From positions 1 through 58,024 of the forward strand of contig CABZEU010000007.1 of NCBI GenBank assembly GCA_902524795.1: 58,024 nt of DNA, written 5' to 3'. The position numbers were made by a program, and so were the translations under genes. Each line of letters starts with the position of its first letter. Positions within the stretch are counted from its first letter, which is position 1. This DNA comes from an uncultured Pelagibacteraceae bacterium (GTDB taxonomy: Bacteria > Pseudomonadota > Alphaproteobacteria > Pelagibacterales > AG-422-B15). Of the stretch, positions 1 through 8,935 are shown piece after piece. The notes below the pieces were generated by a model that ran no database searches, was not told where the DNA came from, and saw only the letters and a program-made list of their open reading frames with translations.

Positions 1-309
1 ACAGTTATGAGGGGACTATCAGAACTTAGGCATAAAGAAAGTGATCGGATAAAGAGTATAATCAACAATTTATCTAAGATAGGCTTTAATGTTACTTCAA
101 AAAAGGACGATATATCTATCAAAGGATCAAAAAAAATAGAGATTATTAAACAAAAGAAAATAAAAACATATGGTGATCACAGAATTGCTATGTCATTTAT
201 AATTTTAGGTCTACTTTATGAGAATAAAGTTACAATCGATGATGAGTCCTGTATCTCAATTAGTTATCCTGACTTCAGAAAACATTTAAAAAAATTATCT
301 ACGGATTAA
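1..309 (+). CDS. aroA: 3-phosphoshikimate 1-carboxyvinyltransferase (EPSP synthase), C-terminal fragment
   Basis: Final ~102 codons of EPSP synthase, the shikimate-pathway enzyme that joins phosphoenolpyruvate to shikimate-3-phosphate in the cytoplasm. The reading frame is open from base 1, so the gene is cut by the window edge and the internal ATG at 7 is not its start. Visible family motifs are ELRHKESDR (usual LRxKESDR), YGDHRIAMSF, and a C-terminal SYPDF segment equivalent to the usual S[FY]P.F. The stop TAA overlaps the cmk start by one base (TAATG), so the two are probably co-transcribed. The aroA-cmk-rpsA order is common in proteobacteria. The family call is secure; the N-terminal three quarters cannot be judged. 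Confidence 0.95.
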   Translation, partial: TVMRGLSELRHKESDRIKSIINNLSKIGFNVTSKKDDISIKGSKKIEIIKQKKIKTYGDHRIAMSFIILGLLYENKVTIDDESCISISYPDFRKHLKKLSTD

Positions 310-953
310 TGACAATAATAATTGCAATTGATGGTCCCGCCTCTGTTGGAAAATCAACACTAGCTAAAAAAATCTCAAAAAAATTTGAAGCGCCAGTATT
401 GTTTAGTGGCAAGTTATACCGAGCCTTAGCATTAGAAATTATCAAACAAAAAATCAATATTAGTAATATTGAAGAAATTATAAAATGTATTTCTTATATC
501 GATTTAGATAATCTAAAGTCTTCAGGACTTTACTCTAGTGAAGTAGATAATGTGGCTTCAATAATATCAGCTGAAAAACAAGTAAGAAATAAGTTAATAA
601 CATTCCAAAGAAATTTTCCAAAAAAGTATGGGAATAAAACTAAATTTGCGATTATTGAGGGGAGAGATATTGGCACAATTATCTTTCCTAGAGCAAACTT
701 TAAGTTTTTTTTATGGGCATCGGCGGAAGTAAGAGCCAAAAGAAGATACGAGCAGCTCAGAAAAAACGGCAAAAATGTTAGCTATAAGAAGATTTTTAAT
801 GAAATAAACGAGCGCGATCGAAAGGATGTGACAAGAAAAATTGCCCCTTTAATGCCAGCTGCAAATTCGGTATTGCTAGATACCACTTATATTGATATAG
901 AACAGGCTTTTAATGCAATTAAGGCGACAATAAGAAGAACTAAAACGACATGA
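309..953 (+). CDS. cmk: Cytidylate kinase
   Basis: Phosphorylates CMP/dCMP with ATP in pyrimidine nucleotide salvage and supply. The 214 residues begin with a P-loop (GPASVGKST, residues 9-17), followed by the substrate-site motif GRDIGTIIFP near 118-127 and the LID segment RDRKDVTRKIAPLMPA, all typical of bacterial CMP kinase. Length is normal for the short bacterial form. The ATG start overlaps the aroA stop and the gene's own stop overlaps the rpsA start by four bases (ATGA), so translation of the three is likely coupled. Nothing unusual beyond lysine-rich, AT-driven codon choice. Confidence 0.97.
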   Translation: MTIIIAIDGPASVGKSTLAKKISKKFEAPVLFSGKLYRALALEIIKQKINISNIEEIIKCISYIDLDNLKSSGLYSSEVDNVASIISAEKQVRNKLITFQRNFPKKYGNKTKFAIIEGRDIGTIIFPRANFKFFLWASAEVRAKRRYEQLRKNGKNVSYKKIFNEINERDRKDVTRKIAPLMPAANSVLLDTTYIDIEQAFNAIKATIRRTKTT

Positions 954-2647
954 ATCAGGAATCTATAGATAATAATCAAATTACAGAGTTTGATTCAATT
1001 CTCGCAGAGTCGATTGGCGATGCAAAATTAAAAGAGGGTACTATAATTAAAGGAACTATTTCAGAAATTGAAGATGATGCTGTTATAGTTGATATAGGGG
1101 CAAAAGTTGAAGGTAGGATTTCCAAACGTGAATTTGCATTTCGAAAAGACCAAAAGGAACTTTCGGTTGGCGATGAAATTGATGTTTATTTAGATAAAAT
1201 TGAAAATCATAATGGCGATTGCATTCTTTCACGCTCTAAAGCAAAATCAAAAGAAATCTGGGCTGAGATAGAGAAATCCTTTGAAGCGGGAGAGTTGGTT
1301 GAGGGGGTAATTACTGGTAAAGTTAAGGGAGGATTGTCATGTGAAATTGGTGTTACAGCTTTTTTACCCGGTAGCCAAATTGATACAAGGCCTGTAAGAG
1401 ATGTAAGTCACTTACTTGATATTCCACAAAAGTTTAAAATACTAAAGATGGATTTAAAGAGAAACAATATTGTCGTAAGTCGCAGAGCTGTTTTAGAAGA
1501 AATGCACAAAGAAGTCAGAGAGGAGCGTTTCTTACAGCTAAAGCTAGAGGATGTAGTTGAAGGCAAAATAAAGGCTATAACAGACTACGGAGCTTTCGTT
1601 GACTTGGGAGGATATGACTCATTACTTCATAGTAGTGATATTACTTATAAAAGAATAGGCCATCCATCAGAAGTTCTTAAAATAGACCAGCTGGTAAAAG
1701 TAAAAATTATAAAAGTAGATCCAGAAAAAAATCGTGTTTCAGTCGGAATGAAGCAACTTGAAGATGATCCATGGCTTCAGGTCAAGGAAAAATTTAATGT
1801 TGACGATAAAGTAAAAGGTGTTGTGACCAATGTTACTGATTATGGAATTTTTATCGAAATTGAAAATGGAGTTGAAGGACTATGTCATAAAGATATGCTG
1901 ACATGGAGTCAGAGACAAAATTCTAAACCAGGAAATCTCTATGCTAGGTCGCAAGCAGTTGATTGTCAGATATTAGAAATTGACCATGAAAAAAGAAGAT
2001 TAAGCCTTGGAATCAAACAATTATCACCTAATCCCTGGCAGAAATTCAATAACTCTAATCCCATCGGGAGTATAATTGAAACGAATATTACAAACATTAA
2101 AGATAATATTATATTCTGTAATCTTGAAGGTGAAATAGATGGTGCAATATTTAGTAAAGATTTATCATGGGATATTGATCCCAAAGAGGAAATTAAAAAA
2201 TACAAGATAGGCGATAAAATTAAAGCAAAAATCATTACTAATGACAATGATAAAGTATCTCTTTCTGTTAGAGAAGTTGACGGCAATCCATTTGATGAAT
2301 TAGAAGGTAAAGCAAAAGGGGATGTGGTCACCTGTAATGTAATAGAAACAGGCGATTTTGGATTAAAAGTACGCGTAGGAGAAAAAGGCCCAGTATCTAT
2401 TATTAAAAGAAATGAATTAGCACTTCGAAAGTCTGATGCACGTCCTGAAAGATGGGCAAAAAATGATAAGCTTGATGCCGCAATCACAAATATAGATCAA
2501 GCAAGCTACAAAATTAGTTTATCCGTCCGTATAATGGAAGAAACTACAGAACGCGAAGCTATGGAAAAGTATGGTTCAAAAGATAGTGGAGCTAGCCTTG
2601 GTGCTATCCTAGGAAAAGCACTTGGTAGAGACAAAAAAGAAGACTAA
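950..2647 (+). CDS. rpsA: 30S ribosomal protein S1
   Basis: S1 binds mRNA on the small ribosomal subunit and helps translation of weakly Shine-Dalgarno-led messages. The 565 residues hold six S1 (OB-fold) repeats, starting near residues 28, 113, 200, 285, 373 and 460. Repeats 3 and 4 carry the best-conserved cores (DYGAFVDLGG and DYGIFIEIENG). Length matches the six-repeat proteobacterial form. The cmk-rpsA-ihfB context is the standard one. A 173-codon frame on the opposite strand (1966-2487) is a shadow of this gene. Confidence 0.97.
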   Translation: MNQESIDNNQITEFDSILAESIGDAKLKEGTIIKGTISEIEDDAVIVDIGAKVEGRISKREFAFRKDQKELSVGDEIDVYLDKIENHNGDCILSRSKAKSKEIWAEIEKSFEAGELVEGVITGKVKGGLSCEIGVTAFLPGSQIDTRPVRDVSHLLDIPQKFKILKMDLKRNNIVVSRRAVLEEMHKEVREERFLQLKLEDVVEGKIKAITDYGAFVDLGGYDSLLHSSDITYKRIGHPSEVLKIDQLVKVKIIKVDPEKNRVSVGMKQLEDDPWLQVKEKFNVDDKVKGVVTNVTDYGIFIEIENGVEGLCHKDMLTWSQRQNSKPGNLYARSQAVDCQILEIDHEKRRLSLGIKQLSPNPWQKFNNSNPIGSIIETNITNIKDNIIFCNLEGEIDGAIFSKDLSWDIDPKEEIKKYKIGDKIKAKIITNDNDKVSLSVREVDGNPFDELEGKAKGDVVTCNVIETGDFGLKVRVGEKGPVSIIKRNELALRKSDARPERWAKNDKLDAAITNIDQASYKISLSVRIMEETTEREAMEKYGSKDSGASLGAILGKALGRDKKED

Positions 2648-2701
2648 ATATTCTTTACATTCAATTATTTACAATAAGACTCAATACCATATAATTATTG
2701 C

Positions 2702-3022
2702 ATGAGCTTAATTAAATCCAAACTTATACAAAACATTACTGAAGCTAATCCTCATTTATTTGTCAGAGACGTAGAAAGAATAGTTAATACAATATTTAAT
2801 GAAATCACTCATTCCTTAGCTGAGGGCAAAAGAGTAGAGTTAAGAGGTTTTGGAGCATTTTCAGTTCAACATAGAAAAGAAAGAACGGGAAGAAATCCAA
2901 GAACTGGGGAAGCAGTCCAAGTAGATGAGAAATTTATTCCAAGATTTAAAACTGGAAAAGAGTTGAGACTAAAATTAAATTCAAAAAATAATATCTCTGT
3001 TTCACAAGAAGAAGGTGATTAA
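2702..3022 (+). CDS. ihfB: Integration host factor subunit beta
   Basis: Small DNA-bending protein that pairs with IHF-alpha (not in this window) and bends specific DNA sites in replication, recombination and transcription. The 106-residue chain has the HU/IHF fold signature: RGFGAFSV, then the DNA-inserting arm [17 protein letters not shown] with its conserved proline, and the closing [12 protein letters not shown]. It follows rpsA after 54 bases, the usual proteobacterial arrangement that favours IHF-beta over HU. The C-terminus has about ten extra polar residues compared with the E. coli protein. Confidence 0.95.
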   Translation: MSLIKSKLIQNITEANPHLFVRDVERIVNTIFNEITHSLAEGKRVELRGFGAFSVQHRKERTGRNPRTGEAVQVDEKFIPRFKTGKELRLKLNSKNNISVSQEEGD

Positions 3023-3036
3023 ACCATAATTTTGTT

Positions 3037-3729
3037 TTGATTAATAATCCTATTTTTTGTGCTGTCGATATAAGTGAGATTGATAAGGCAGTAACATTAG
3101 TTGATCAAATTTCTCCCCATATAGGAGGGATTAAATTAGGTTTAGAATTTTTCTCATCATGTGGTCTTTTAGGGTTGGAAAAAATAAGAAAATTTGAAAT
3201 TCCAATTTTCATAGATTTAAAACTATACGATATACCCAATACAGTGAAAAAAGCACTTAGTAATATTTTACAATTTGAACCAAAATATACTACTTTGCAT
3301 CTTTCAGGGGGTTCGGAAATGCTTACTGAATGTGTAAACGTAAGAAACGAACTTAATAGTATAACTAAATTGATCGGTGTAACAATGCTGACAAGCTTTA
3401 ATGATAAGCTTATTTCAGAGATTGGTATTGAAAAATCAGTAAATGAGAATGTGAAACAACTAACTCAACTTGCAGTCAATTGTGGTATGGATGGAATTGT
3501 TTGCAGTCCTCTAGAAATTTCAGAAGTAAAAAATACTCATGGAAGTAACCTACAGATAATTTCTCCGGGAATTAGAAGTAAAGAAAATAATTCAAATGAT
3601 CAAAAAAGAATACTTTCAGCTAAGGAAGCTATTGAGGCTGGTGCTGATATTTTAGTTATAGGTAGGCCAATTACAAATGCTAAAGATCCCGCTAAAGCAG
3701 CTGAAAATATTTATTCAGAAATATCGTGA
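3037..3729 (+). CDS. pyrF: Orotidine 5'-phosphate decarboxylase
   Basis: Last step of UMP synthesis: decarboxylates orotidine monophosphate to UMP. It is a 230-residue TIM barrel with the catalytic segment DLKLYDIPNTV (usual DxKxxDIPNTV), the phosphate-binding SPGIR motif and the terminal VIGRPIT motif. The start is TTG at 3037, with no in-frame ATG close by, so the rare start is likely real. It lies 14 bases after ihfB, without the lapA-like gene often found between them in other Alphaproteobacteria. Its stop overlaps the GTG of trpF (GTGA). Confidence 0.95.
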   Translation: MINNPIFCAVDISEIDKAVTLVDQISPHIGGIKLGLEFFSSCGLLGLEKIRKFEIPIFIDLKLYDIPNTVKKALSNILQFEPKYTTLHLSGGSEMLTECVNVRNELNSITKLIGVTMLTSFNDKLISEIGIEKSVNENVKQLTQLAVNCGMDGIVCSPLEISEVKNTHGSNLQIISPGIRSKENNSNDQKRILSAKEAIEAGADILVIGRPITNAKDPAKAAENIYSEIS

Positions 3730-4364
3730 GTGATGTTCAAATTAAAATTTGTGGGGTGAAAGACAAAGAGATTGCGATGCACGCAATTGATGCGGGAGCA
3801 AACTTTATTGGATTTATTTTTTATGAAAAGTCTCACAGGAATATTACAGTGGAAAATTGTGAGCAAATGTTATCAGATATAAAAGATCTGACTATACCTG
3901 TAGCAGTTACAGTTAATCCAGATGATAAGTTATTAGATGATTTATCGAGAATTGGATTTCAATATATTCAATTGCATGGCCAAGAAACTCTTGAAATAGT
4001 AAAAAGAATAAAATTAAATTATGATTTTAAGATTATTAAGGCCTTTGGAATTTCTTCCTCTGAAGACTTAGATGAATTAATTAAGTATGAACCAGTTGTA
4101 GAATATTTCCTACTTGATTCACCTCCTCAAGCTAATGTTCAAGGAGGAACAGGACATGGATTTGATTGGAAAATAATTGAGAATTTATCAACATCTAAGA
4201 ACTTTTTTCTCTCAGGTGGACTTAATAGAGACAATATAATCTCAGCAATAAATCTTAAAAAGACTAGTTTTTTTGATGTTAGTTCTGGTGTTGAGGATTC
4301 AGAGGGTATAAAAGATAAACAATTAATTACTGAGTTTATTGATAAAGCAAAAAAAATTATATGA
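3726..4364 (+). CDS. trpF: Phosphoribosylanthranilate isomerase
   Basis: Third enzyme of tryptophan synthesis; converts N-(5-phosphoribosyl)anthranilate to CdRP. The 212 residues show KICGVKD (catalytic Cys), GFIFYEKSHRN (usual G.F..SPR), IQLHGQE, the LLDS region containing the catalytic Asp, GGTGHGFDW and the phosphate-binding LSGGLNRDN. The GTG start overlaps the pyrF stop and its stop overlaps the trpB ATG by four bases, so it is translationally coupled on both sides. This gene is canonical, in contrast to trpB and trpA that follow. Confidence 0.95.
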   Translation: MSDVQIKICGVKDKEIAMHAIDAGANFIGFIFYEKSHRNITVENCEQMLSDIKDLTIPVAVTVNPDDKLLDDLSRIGFQYIQLHGQETLEIVKRIKLNYDFKIIKAFGISSSEDLDELIKYEPVVEYFLLDSPPQANVQGGTGHGFDWKIIENLSTSKNFFLSGGLNRDNIISAINLKKTSFFDVSSGVEDSEGIKDKQLITEFIDKAKKII

Positions 4365-5593
4365 TCGAATTACAAAAGGGTATTCCACTTATTGATCAGC
4401 ATGACGAAAATGGATACTGGGGAGGAAAATTTGGTGGAAATCAGATTGCGGAAAGTTTAAATCACCCCATTGAAGAATTAACTAGAGAGTTTGAGAAACT
4501 TAGAAATGACGAGATCTTCATTGCAGAAAGAGATTTTTATTTCAAAAACTTTATAGGAGCTCCTACTCCTTTCATAAGACTGGAAAACCTTACTAATCAC
4601 CTTGGGGGAGCACAAATTTACTGCAAGCTTGTTTCAAAAGCTACTGGTGGTGCACATAAGGCATACAATGCTGTTGTTCATAGTCTTATCTGTAAAAGAT
4701 TAGGAAAAACCTATATCGGTGGAGATACAGGTGCGGGTTATGCAGGAAAGATGTTGAGTATGGCTGCTGCCAAATTCAATTTGAAATGTAAAATATTTAT
4801 GGGCTCAAAAGATATCGAGCGACAATCCATTAATGTGTTTTCAATGAGAAGTTATGGTGCAGAAGTTGTACCTGTTGACTCAGGATCTCAAACACTTGTG
4901 GATGCTGTTTCAGAATGTATGAGATGGTGGACTAGTGAAAACGAGCATGCGCACATGTGCGTTGGCAGTACGGTTGGGCCAACAATATTTGTCAAAATTT
5001 GTGCATGGTCTACTGCACAAATTTCTCGTGAAATGAAAAAACAGGTAATTGATGAGTTTGGAGAAATCCCTAAAGACATGAAACTGATTAACTGTGTTGG
5101 AGGAGGATCCTCTGCGGCCGGGTTTTGGAATGAATGGATAGATTATGATAATGTTGAATTAATTGGAGTAGAAGCTGGTGGTCCTGAAGGGTCTTCAATG
5201 CATGCAGCCCCTCTTACTAACAATTGCCCTTTAGGCGTTCTTCACGGGGCAACACAATATGTAATTCAAGATAATCAGGGAGAGATTGAAGAAACAGCAT
5301 CTATTAGCGCGGGATTAGACTATCCAGGTGTTTCTCCACTGCACTGTTTTCTCAAAGAAACTGCAAGGGCTAGGTATACATCGGCATCTGATGAAGAAGC
5401 GATTGATGCTTTTCAATTGGTTAGCAGAATGGAAGGTTTTGTAAGTCCTTCATTAGAGCCTTCTCATGCCTTTGCTGAAGCAATAAAAATTGCTCCATCT
5501 TTAAGTAAGGATACTATCATTGTAGTTGACTCTTGCGGAGACTCCGCAAAAGATTCAAGAATTATAGCTGAACGTTTAGGATATAAGACATGA
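4361..5593 (+). CDS. trpB: Tryptophan synthase beta subunit, divergent active site
   Basis: By position and overall sequence this is TrpB, the PLP enzyme that joins indole and serine. Kept features are GGAHK (PLP lysine K100, equivalent to Salmonella K87), the phosphate loop GGGSS (247-251), ERQ, SAGLDYP (D320, equivalent to D305) and the EGF..PSLE.SHA segment. Several classically important positions differ when aligned by eye to Salmonella TrpB: catalytic E109 is D122, Q114-H115 are Y127-A128, HPYP is gone, K167 (salt bridge to TrpA D56) is V180, and S377, which contacts the PLP ring nitrogen, is C392. Length (410) is normal and there is no frameshift. It overlaps trpF and trpA by four bases each. 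Tryptophan synthesis is the likely role, but altered chemistry or regulation is possible. Confidence 0.87.
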   Translation: MIELQKGIPLIDQHDENGYWGGKFGGNQIAESLNHPIEELTREFEKLRNDEIFIAERDFYFKNFIGAPTPFIRLENLTNHLGGAQIYCKLVSKATGGAHKAYNAVVHSLICKRLGKTYIGGDTGAGYAGKMLSMAAAKFNLKCKIFMGSKDIERQSINVFSMRSYGAEVVPVDSGSQTLVDAVSECMRWWTSENEHAHMCVGSTVGPTIFVKICAWSTAQISREMKKQVIDEFGEIPKDMKLINCVGGGSSAAGFWNEWIDYDNVELIGVEAGGPEGSSMHAAPLTNNCPLGVLHGATQYVIQDNQGEIEETASISAGLDYPGVSPLHCFLKETARARYTSASDEEAIDAFQLVSRMEGFVSPSLEPSHAFAEAIKIAPSLSKDTIIVVDSCGDSAKDSRIIAERLGYKT

Positions 5594-6384
5594 CTGGATC
5601 GCCGCTATTAAATGCTTTTCATCAAAGTAATGCAGCTTTATTAACTTATACAGTAGGCGGTGATCCAAACAAAGAGACTTCTCTTGAAATTTTTAGGAAA
5701 ATAGCCCAATCAGGTGCTGATATTATTGAGTGTGGTTTAGGTCACGGCGCGAATATTGGTGATGGAGGTGCAATTCAAGATGGTACATACAGAGCTCTTT
5801 CTAATGGCATAAAAACAGATGACGTATTTGATATAATTAAAACATTAAGAGATGAGTTTGATACAAATGTAATCGTCATGACTTATCAAAATAAAATAAT
5901 GTCATACGGTGAAGATAGTTTTTTAAGCAAGTGTGTGGAAAGCAAGGTTGCAGGAATTATTTGTGTGGATTGGCCATGGCCTCTTAACCTTAATTTTGCA
6001 GCTAAATGTAAAAACAATAATATAGATTTCATTCAACTACTTTGTCCTACAACAAATGAGGAAAGGTTAAAATTAATTTTGAACGATGCTCATGATGTTG
6101 TTTATTATATTTCTATGTTATCAACCACTGGGCAAAAATTAAAAGTCAGTCCAAGTGAAATAAAGGACAGGTTTAATTTAATTAAGGCAATAGCGCCTGA
6201 GAAAAAATGCATTATTGGATTTGGTATCACTGAAGAAACAATTGCTTACTTTAAGGATACTGACGCTTGTGTTGTAGGCTCTGCTTTATGCAGGGAAATA
6301 TCTAAGTCAGTGAAAGAGGGACAGAATCCAGCTACCAATATTGGTGCAATGGTTAAAAAACTTACAAATAAATTGAAATCATGA
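5590..6384 (+). CDS. trpA: Tryptophan synthase alpha subunit, divergent loop 2
   Basis: TIM-barrel subunit that releases indole from indole-3-glycerol phosphate and passes it to TrpB. The catalytic acids are kept: E47 (equivalent to E49) and D58 (D60), as is the TTG of the loop-6 motif (T183 equivalent) and the phosphate-binding IIGFGI and VVGSAL motifs. The usual loop-2 sequence PFSDP between the two acids is replaced by GHGAN at identical length, so D56, the partner of TrpB K167, is alanine here. Both halves of that inter-subunit salt bridge are therefore missing. The gene overlaps trpB and accD by four bases each. Family call firm; the degree of channelling is unknown. Confidence 0.88.
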   Translation: MTGSPLLNAFHQSNAALLTYTVGGDPNKETSLEIFRKIAQSGADIIECGLGHGANIGDGGAIQDGTYRALSNGIKTDDVFDIIKTLRDEFDTNVIVMTYQNKIMSYGEDSFLSKCVESKVAGIICVDWPWPLNLNFAAKCKNNNIDFIQLLCPTTNEERLKLILNDAHDVVYYISMLSTTGQKLKVSPSEIKDRFNLIKAIAPEKKCIIGFGITEETIAYFKDTDACVVGSALCREISKSVKEGQNPATNIGAMVKKLTNKLKS

Positions 6385-7235
6385 ATTGGCTTACCAGAAC
6401 AATATCAAAAGTTTTTCCACGTAAGAAGAAAAGTCTAGATATCGCAGAGAATTCCTGGATTAAATGCCCACAGTGCCAAACTATGCTTTATTCAAGTGAT
6501 CTGGAGTCAACATTATTTGTATGTCCCAATTGCGATGAGCATTTACAAATTCATCCCCGTACTAGGTTTAAAGGTCTCTTTGATGGGGGAGTTTTTGAGG
6601 AAATTAAATATCCCTCAGGTTTTAGTGACCCATTAAATTTCAAAGCTCTCAAAACTTACAAAGAAAGGTTCAATGAAGCTCGCTCTAAAACAGACATGGA
6701 TGATTGCTTTTTGATCGGGTTTGGCAAAATAGATAATTTGAATGTAACAATTGCCGCTCAGAATTTTCATTTCATGGGGGGCTCCGTTGGGGCTTCCGCT
6801 GCAGAGGCTATGATAAAAGCTGCAGAGCATTCAGTAACAAATCATACACCATTAATTGTTTTTACCTGCTCAGGTGGAGCAAGAGTTGATGAAAATCAAC
6901 ATTCACTTCAATCTCTTCCAAAGACAACCATTGCTTGTCAAATGGTTAAGGACGCTAAATTACCTTACATCGTAGTAAATACTAATCCTACAAGTGGTGG
7001 TGTGACTGCTTCATTTGGATCTCTTGGATCTGTTACATTGGCTGAACCGAATGCACTAATTTGTTTTGCTGGACCCAGAGTTATATCTAATACTGTAGGT
7101 GAAACTCTTCCTGATGGTTTCCAGCGATCTGAATATTTGCTTGATCATGGATTTATAGATCAGGTTGTACATAGAAAAGATTTAAAAGATAAATTATCTC
7201 AAATTATTTCACTGTTATTAAAACGAGTTGCTTAA
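6381..7235 (+). CDS. accD: Acetyl-CoA carboxylase carboxyltransferase subunit beta
   Basis: Half of the carboxyltransferase that makes malonyl-CoA for fatty-acid synthesis; works with AccA, encoded elsewhere. The 284-residue chain has the N-terminal four-cysteine zinc ribbon (C29, C32, C48, C51) and the crotonase-like carboxyltransferase core, including HFMGGSVGAS, SGGARV..NQHSL and TNPTSGGVTASF. The trpA-accD-folC order is the common alphaproteobacterial one. The ATG overlaps the trpA stop; the stop abuts the folC start directly. Confidence 0.96.
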   Translation: MNWLTRTISKVFPRKKKSLDIAENSWIKCPQCQTMLYSSDLESTLFVCPNCDEHLQIHPRTRFKGLFDGGVFEEIKYPSGFSDPLNFKALKTYKERFNEARSKTDMDDCFLIGFGKIDNLNVTIAAQNFHFMGGSVGASAAEAMIKAAEHSVTNHTPLIVFTCSGGARVDENQHSLQSLPKTTIACQMVKDAKLPYIVVNTNPTSGGVTASFGSLGSVTLAEPNALICFAGPRVISNTVGETLPDGFQRSEYLLDHGFIDQVVHRKDLKDKLSQIISLLLKRVA

Positions 7236-8522
7236 TTGAGTATCTCTAATGTTCAAATCGATAATCTTTTAGAAGAATTATTAAAACTACACCCTAAGAA
7301 AATCGATCTCTCTTTAGATCGAATTAAAATACTTTTAAATAAGTTAGGTAATCCACAAAACAAAATTAACAACATATTGCATATAGCAGGTACTAACGGG
7401 AAATACTCTACACTAAGATTTATTCAAGAAATACTCAGGTACAATAATAAGTCTACTAATGCCTATATATCTCCTCATCTGGTCAGATTTAATGAACGTT
7501 TTGAATTAAATGATAAACAAATAACAAATGAAGACTTATTTGATCTTTTAAACAAAATTAAAAATATAAATGAAGGTTCAGAAATAACATTTTTTGAAAG
7601 TACTTCTGGAGCATTTTTTGAGGCGGCATCAAATTCACATACTGATTATACTCTGCTAGAGGTAGGGCTTGGCGGAAGACTTGATAGCAGTAATGTAATA
7701 GACCCATTAATCTCAATAATTTCCTCAATATCTTATGATCACCAGGATTTTCTGGGAAGTAGTATTGAGAAAATTGCATTTGAAAAATCTGGTATTATAA
7801 AACCAAAGACTCCAGTAATTATTGGGTATCAACCCTACCCAGAAGCAAAAGAGATGTTAATAAATCAAGCAGAGCATAATGGGGCTCCTGTTTTTGTTCA
7901 TGGAATACACTGGAACATAACGGAACAAAATGGCGCCCTCATTTATGAAGATAATACAGGTACATTAGAATTTTCTAATTTTGATGATCAAAATGAATTT
8001 CAAAAGAAAAATATTGGGCTTGCAATTGCTGCAATATCTCAGTTGCCAAACATAGAAGTAAGAGAATTCTTAAAAGAACAAAAATATAAATCTATTTATT
8101 TCCCTGGCCGAATGCAAAAAATTGTGGACGGTAAGTTATGTAAAAAAATGAAACCATCAAATGAACTTTACTTAGATGGATCACATAATGTTGATGCTGC
8201 ATTTAATTTGAATAAGACACTCAAGAATTTGCCAGAAAAAAAGTTATGCATCATTATTGGAATGATTAATACAAAAGATCCTGCAGCCTATATAAGACAA
8301 TTTAGCAATTGCTTCTCAATTACAACAATAACGATTCCGAGTGAGGAAAATGCAATTCCAGCAAAAGAACTCAAAAATAAACTTGAAGATCAATGTGCTG
8401 AAGTTGCAGTTTCAAGTTCAATTTCTGAAGCAATAAAAAGTGTTAATGAAGCAAATGAGAATACGCGCATATTAATTTGCGGTTCTCTTTATCTTGCTGG
8501 AAAAGTTTTAGAAGTTAATTAA
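7236..8522 (+). CDS. folC: Bifunctional dihydrofolate synthase / folylpolyglutamate synthase
   Basis: Adds glutamate to dihydropteroate and further glutamates to folates, an ATP-dependent cytoplasmic step. The 428 residues carry the Mur-ligase-type P-loop HIAGTNGKYST (usually TNGKGS; a tyrosine replaces the first glycine), YISPHLVRFNER, the LLEVGLGGRLDSSNVI motif and the C-terminal domain LDGSHN. The start is TTG at 7236, immediately after the accD stop. The 3' end overlaps the opposite-strand trxA gene by four bases, leaving no room for a separate terminator. Confidence 0.94.
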   Translation: MSISNVQIDNLLEELLKLHPKKIDLSLDRIKILLNKLGNPQNKINNILHIAGTNGKYSTLRFIQEILRYNNKSTNAYISPHLVRFNERFELNDKQITNEDLFDLLNKIKNINEGSEITFFESTSGAFFEAASNSHTDYTLLEVGLGGRLDSSNVIDPLISIISSISYDHQDFLGSSIEKIAFEKSGIIKPKTPVIIGYQPYPEAKEMLINQAEHNGAPVFVHGIHWNITEQNGALIYEDNTGTLEFSNFDDQNEFQKKNIGLAIAAISQLPNIEVREFLKEQKYKSIYFPGRMQKIVDGKLCKKMKPSNELYLDGSHNVDAAFNLNKTLKNLPEKKLCIIIGMINTKDPAAYIRQFSNCFSITTITIPSEENAIPAKELKNKLEDQCAEVAVSSSISEAIKSVNEANENTRILICGSLYLAGKVLEVN

Positions 8523-8842
8523 GCGATTGAATCTTCAATCCATTCAACAATAGCTGTCTTTGATACAGCTCCAACTTTAGTTGCTGCAGCTTCACCATTT
8601 TTAAATACAAGCATTGTTGGGATTCCTCTTACACCATATTTAGTTGGCGTTTCTGGATTCTCATCAATGTTAACTTTAGCAACAGTAATCTTATCAGCCA
8701 TTTCATCTGAGATTTCTTCTAAAGATGGACCAATCATTTTACAAGGACCACACCAAGGCGCCCAAAAATCGAGTACAACAGGCTTATCAGATTTTAAAAC
8801 CTCTTCCTCAAAAGTTGCGTCTGTAATATTTTTCGTAGCCAT
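8519..8842 (-). CDS. trxA: Thioredoxin
   Basis: Small cytoplasmic dithiol reductant for ribonucleotide reductase and other targets. The 107 residues show the active site WCGPCK with cysteines at 31 and 34, the buried DFWAPW strand and the cis-proline GIPT loop. Length is typical. It has its own upstream promoter candidate (8869-8897) and a clear purine-rich ribosome site (AAGAAAGGA) about seven bases before ATG. It is tail-to-tail with folC. Confidence 0.97.
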   Translation of the reverse strand: MATKNITDATFEEEVLKSDKPVVLDFWAPWCGPCKMIGPSLEEISDEMADKITVAKVNIDENPETPTKYGVRGIPTMLVFKNGEAAATKVGAVSKTAIVEWIEDSIA

Positions 8843-8868
8843 AGTGATTCCTTTCTTAAGTTGGTTGT

Positions 8869-8897
8869 AATGTAAGTACGGAGAGGCCTAAAGTCAA
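8869..8897 (-). promoter_or_regulatory. Candidate sigma-70 promoter of trxA
   Basis: Read on the minus strand: TTGACT (-35, 8892-8897), 17-base spacer, TACATT (-10, 8869-8874), about 27 bases before the trxA start codon. Spacing is ideal and the -35 is near consensus. A short GGCCT...AGGCC inverted repeat (8885-8908) overlaps the -35. Inferred from sequence only. Confidence 0.5.
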
Positions 8898-8935
8898 GGT
8901 TAAAGGCCGCTAAAAAAGTTATTAAACTATTGAAT

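Noticed and set aside
1966..2487. 173-codon open frame on the minus strand within rpsA
   Set aside because: Fully antisense to a certain ribosomal gene, with no motif, and its serine/leucine-rich product is what the opposite strand of a lysine/glutamate-rich gene gives.
8885..8908. GGCCT...AGGCC inverted repeat after rmuC / before trxA as a terminator
   Set aside because: Only five pairs with a 14-base loop, no U-run in the right place, and it overlaps a good trxA promoter.
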